The translations under genes and the position numbers were made by a program. Below, one piece after another: positions 60,990-64,000 of a stretch of DNA of 64,000 bases; the first letter of the stretch is position 1; each line of letters starts with the position of its first letter. The notes under the pieces were generated by a model that saw only the letters and a program-made list of their open reading frames with translations, was not told where the DNA came from and did not search any database. This DNA is from Methanothrix soehngenii GP6 (lineage in GTDB: Archaea; Halobacteriota; Methanosarcinia; Methanotrichales; Methanotrichaceae), in NCBI RefSeq assembly GCF_000204415.1, contig NC_015416.1, positions 744,001 to 808,000 of the forward strand, written 5' to 3'.

Positions 60990-62213
60990 TTGAAAACTTT
61001 AGTCATAGATTCGAGGGTTGCTGGAATATCCAGTGAGATGCTTCTTTCCTCACTGGTGGATCTAATACGGTCTCCAGCCACCCTGGAGCCTTTAGCCAAA
61101 GCAATAGGAGAGCTGCCAAATTGCACAGCTTTCTCCTATAAATTCGAAAAAAACTGCTCTTGCGGGATCTCTGCCAAAAAGATAGATGTCGTGCTAATGG
61201 AAGAGAGATTTCGCAGCGGAATTGTGCTGGTTGCATCTGCTCGCAAACTGATGGAAGAGCTGAATCTGTCCAGGGAGGCCTCAGGCCTTGTCGTGTCTGT
61301 GCTAGAGGACCTGATCGCGGCCGGAGAGCGGGTGCACCGCCATAGCTTCTCCAGCTGCAGGGTTGCATCGCTGAAAACGCTCTTCGAGGTTCTTGGATCG
61401 GCCTACATCCTCGATAAAGAGGGATTCTTGGAGGGAACCATCTATGCCACTCCGCCGGCCCTTGGTTCCAGTGCAGTCGGAATAGACGGCATCCAGATAG
61501 GAGGTCCCGCGCCTGCAACTCTAGAAATCCTGTGCAAGCATCAAATGGCTTATTCCTCGTTGCCGGTGGACAGTGAGCTGACAACGTCCACCGGCGCCGC
61601 GCTCCTGGCCAATCTTGCGGACTATATTGTGGATTTCTATCCGGCCATGAAACCAATCGCTGTGGGCTACGGTGCCGGAACTAGCGATCTGAATGGAAGG
61701 CCCAATGTTCTGAGAATCCTTGAAGGAGAGAGCTTTCGAGCGACAAGGGAGAGCATAATCCTCCTTGAGACAAATATCGACGATCTATCCGGGGAGACGG
61801 TGGGCTATGTCATGCAAAGATTGTTTAAAGAGGGTGCAGTTGACGTTTTCGTGACCCCAGCCCAAGGCAAGAAGAACCGGCCTGTAAGCATCATCTCAGT
61901 GATCACCGATCACAGTGCTTGTGACAGGATGATAAGGGTTCTCATGGAAGAGACTGGGACACTGGGGGTGCGAGTGCAAGAGGTTCCGCGAGTTGTAGCT
62001 GATAGGGAGCGAGTGCCGCGTCAGTTCTCAATTCAGGGCAAGATCTTCGAGGTTAGGGTCAAGACGTCATATGTTGATGGAAAGATAATAAGCATAAAGC
62101 CTGAGTACGAGGATCTGAAAAAGATGGCTGAATGCCTGAACATTCCTTTGAACCATGTGACGGAAGCCGTCAAGAGGGAACTGCCCGGGCTGGCTCGCCT
62201 TGATGATGCCTAA
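60990..62213 (+). CDS. divergent LarC-family paralogue
   Basis: 407 residues from a TTG, aligned end to end with the LarC at 29,063-30,265. The N-terminal GAAGDM signature is replaced (DSRVAGISSEMLLSSLVD) and HFHEVGALDALADI by HRHSFSSCRVASLKTLFEVL. The middle PVDSELTTSTGAALLANLAD and VGYGAGTSDLNGRPNVLR, and the C-terminal ETNIDDLSGETVGYVMQRLF and AQGKKNRPVSII are kept, i.e. the nickel/CTP-binding part. Probably a metal or cofactor insertase for the upstream protein. Inference from motif retention and gene order. Confidence 0.78.
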   Translation: MKTLVIDSRVAGISSEMLLSSLVDLIRSPATLEPLAKAIGELPNCTAFSYKFEKNCSCGISAKKIDVVLMEERFRSGIVLVASARKLMEELNLSREASGLVVSVLEDLIAAGERVHRHSFSSCRVASLKTLFEVLGSAYILDKEGFLEGTIYATPPALGSSAVGIDGIQIGGPAPATLEILCKHQMAYSSLPVDSELTTSTGAALLANLADYIVDFYPAMKPIAVGYGAGTSDLNGRPNVLRILEGESFRATRESIILLETNIDDLSGETVGYVMQRLFKEGAVDVFVTPAQGKKNRPVSIISVITDHSACDRMIRVLMEETGTLGVRVQEVPRVVADRERVPRQFSIQGKIFEVRVKTSYVDGKIISIKPEYEDLKKMAECLNIPLNHVTEAVKRELPGLARLDDA

Positions 62214-62236
62214 GGGTGGACCTTGGGCCGAATGCA

Positions 62237-62318
62237 CTAAATATTTTTCCAGCAGGCCTTGGCGATGACCATCGCCTCGATCGGGTACTCAAGACGCTTT
62301 GCCCAGTTGTAACCTAAC
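62237..62318 (-). pseudogene. 3' end of an unidentified gene cut by the IS1634 element
   Basis: On the minus strand the frame reads LGYNWAKRLEYPIEAMVIAK then ACWKNI and stops at 62,237. The composition is clearly protein-like and it breaks off where the transposon flank begins. The rest of the gene should lie beyond the right window edge. Confidence 0.45.
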
Positions 62319-62330
62319 CTCCCGAAAAGT

Positions 62331-63905
62331 TCAGGCGCACAGGTTTAGCGCCTGAAGTATTTCCCTCTGTTTTTTTGTCATTTCGGTGACTAATATCTGT
62401 CCGTCCGCCAAAGTGATTTTTCTCAATTTCTCCAATTGCAGAAGCAAGAGTTCAACAGAATACTTATCCAGTAGCTTCGCTTCTCTCATCATATTGATCA
62501 ACCTCGTCCTAATGATTAGACTCAGGAAAGCGACGAAGATGAAGCCTCTTGTTGTCTTTTCACTATGAGTATTCAGCGGAAGGATATCGATTTCGTTCTT
62601 CAGAGCCTTAAAGCTTTTTTCGATTTCATCGCGCTCCCGATAAAGAGAAAGACAATTTAGCCAGTCGAAGTCCCCTGAGTAGAACAGGATATACTTACCC
62701 ATTTTATTCATTCTTTGAGTCACAGCATTCTGTTTAATCGAAACATCAAAGCGATTATCTACCACATTCCATTCAAAGAAGTTTCCGAATCCTCGCGCTT
62801 TCTCTTTAAAAGCCACTTGAGGACTGCTATTCTTCTTCAAGCGAACCTTGAGCAGCTCTTCTCGAATATCGTACAACCTGCTAAGAAGGGTCTGCTTCTC
62901 GTTTTGCTCCAATTTAGGATCATAATACACGTACCCGCGGACTTCCATATTATCAATATTATATGTCATTGGCTTAGCAAAAATTGGCTCGTTGTTAAAC
63001 TTATGCAGGTATTTTACGTCATCGATGTCCTTTTGCGCTTCGGTCATTAGTTGCTTCAGATCATTCAACTGCAACTTAGCAGCCATGACAAACGAAATTT
63101 TATTGTCCAACAACTCACAGAGATTGCCCAAGCTAAAGAATCCCCGATCCATCACAGCAACATAGTTTTGGACTCCGTGAGCCTTAATCTTTTTCAAAGT
63201 GCCGGAAAGCGTACTGACATCAGAAATGCTTCCAGGGAAGATGTCATACATCACAGGGATTCCTTTGTCCTTATCCATAATCAAGGACATATTAATTTGC
63301 GGAAGATCCACTCCATCGCGATTATATCCGTACTCAAGAAGGTTGATAAGTTGAGAGTAACTTGATAGGCTTGTAATATCGTAAATGAGAGTGCTTTTGG
63401 TGCTGGTTCCTTCAATCAGTTGGGACATAAAGCGGTCAGGGATATTGCTTTCACCCACCCGGCAGAGAAGTTCACTTACTCGCTGGCTGGCAAGGTCGAT
63501 TTGAGGAGATTCAAGAGCAAGAGCGGTCCCTTCGAACCATGAATCGACGTTCTTCATTGCCGTAGGTCTTATGATTCGGTTGAATACCAATGCGCGAATC
63601 ATGGACGCCTCGGTTGAGGGTAATAGGTTCTCTAGATAGCGATCTAAGTTAAGTTCTTCCATTATTGACTGGTGCACAAGTATAGAACCATAATCAAAAG
63701 ATGACTTGACTTCTGCAGTTTTCTTCTTTGTCTTCTCTTTGATCTCAGATGGAGCGGAACGCATCCGGACCGGCTGGCCATCGACGTTTCTGCCTAAATA
63801 TTTTGATCTATGTCTGATCTGCTTCTTCTCCTTATCATAATAGGGTGTTTCTTCATACCAATATTCGATACCATTTTTCACTTTGATTCTTCTAGTGGGT
63901 TTCAT
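62331..63905 (-). CDS. IS1634-family (IS4 superfamily) transposase
   Basis: 524 residues from MKPTRRIKVKNGIEYWYEET. DDE residues: first Asp in IYDITSLSSYS, second in VAVMDRGFFS, and Glu in YRERDEIEKSFKALKNEID, the Y-(2)-R-(3)-E-(6)-K signature of IS4. Full length for IS1634. Terminal inverted repeats were not resolved with confidence; the right end lies near or beyond 63,960. Confidence 0.9.
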   Translation of the reverse strand: MKPTRRIKVKNGIEYWYEETPYYDKEKKQIRHRSKYLGRNVDGQPVRMRSAPSEIKEKTKKKTAEVKSSFDYGSILVHQSIMEELNLDRYLENLLPSTEASMIRALVFNRIIRPTAMKNVDSWFEGTALALESPQIDLASQRVSELLCRVGESNIPDRFMSQLIEGTSTKSTLIYDITSLSSYSQLINLLEYGYNRDGVDLPQINMSLIMDKDKGIPVMYDIFPGSISDVSTLSGTLKKIKAHGVQNYVAVMDRGFFSLGNLCELLDNKISFVMAAKLQLNDLKQLMTEAQKDIDDVKYLHKFNNEPIFAKPMTYNIDNMEVRGYVYYDPKLEQNEKQTLLSRLYDIREELLKVRLKKNSSPQVAFKEKARGFGNFFEWNVVDNRFDVSIKQNAVTQRMNKMGKYILFYSGDFDWLNCLSLYRERDEIEKSFKALKNEIDILPLNTHSEKTTRGFIFVAFLSLIIRTRLINMMREAKLLDKYSVELLLLQLEKLRKITLADGQILVTEMTKKQREILQALNLCA

Positions 63906-64000
63906 TATGTGCCCCAATATAAGTAGGCGCATAAAGTATAAATACCTTTCGCCACGCAAGGCTAATATGAGTTATTTCTCAAAATAGAGGCTTCATAATT

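Noticed and set aside
1-64000. tRNA, rRNA or SRP RNA genes.
   Set aside because: I saw no cloverleaf-like T-arm (GGTTCRAATCC) or rRNA-like stretch by eye; a tRNAscan/cmscan run would be decisive.
62331-64000. Exact terminal inverted repeats for the IS1634 element.
   Set aside because: Only a weak CCGAAAAGTT / GCGAAAGGTA match between the flanks; not enough to place the ends.

Overview
The window reads as chromosome of a methanogenic archaeon of the Methanosarcinales, most likely a Methanothrix (Methanosaeta)-type acetoclast. Support: the small chromosomal protein MC1, the coenzyme F420 genes cofC and cofE, archaeal GatD, aIF2-beta with a fused TRAM domain, L10e, SRP19, the RNase P Rpp21 subunit, a siroheme-route haem cluster with a radical-SAM protein, a lone NifB, and UPF0280. 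The lineage call is an inference from gene content, not a database match.

Positions 1-17,300 form an accessory island. Nearly all genes lie on the minus strand. An IS110-type transposase is cut by the left edge; the structured stretch upstream of it could encode a bridge RNA. Next comes a series of small modules: PIN/UPF0175 pairs (three), PIN/VapB pairs (two), HicBA (one intact, several relics), DUF2283 plus a probable BECR-fold nuclease (two copies), a membrane-anchored GT2 glycosyltransferase (two copies), a GxxExxY protein (two copies) and an acylphosphatase-coiled-coil protein. They are separated by a ~115 bp imperfect palindrome built from CACAAAG heptads with 9-base spacing (called F1) and by seven decayed 5' fragments of one UDP-GlcNAc 2-epimerase gene (wecB); its 3' end survives near 16 kb. 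About 5 kb of this arrangement is duplicated (1.34-6.5 kb against 6.6-12.26 kb).

Positions 17,300-22,450 are gene-poor. They hold a probable IS605-type right-end relic, dense CACAGAG-type repeats (F2 and F3) including a 260 bp exact duplication, a DUF457-type membrane protein, a winged-helix regulator, a Ser/Thr-rich small membrane protein and a CPBP protease.

From about 22,580 to 59,100 the genes are ordinary and dense: GH57 amylase plus debranching enzyme, TrkH/TrkA, LarC, the hemL-hemC-cobA/hemD-ahbC-like operon, an AAA+ ATPase, ACT regulator, ornithine cyclodeaminase-like protein, NifB, SRP19-PHP-DUF2209-like-HflX-UPF0280, MC1, a translation/F420 operon (gatD, rpl10e, aif2b, small orf, cofE, cofC), a TnpB-only transposon beside gatD, a methyltransferase, HAM1, Rpp21, YkvA, two TPR exported proteins, a papain-like protease with three repeated C-terminal domains, a YgjP-type metallopeptidase, YkgJ and DJ-1.

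At the right end is a two-gene operon (59,140-62,213): an unrecognised 615-residue protein followed 2 nt later by a divergent LarC paralogue that has lost the N-terminal LarC signatures but kept the C-terminal ones. This is my best candidate for an undescribed system. It is followed by an IS1634-type transposase that appears to have cut off the last ~25 codons of an unidentified gene.
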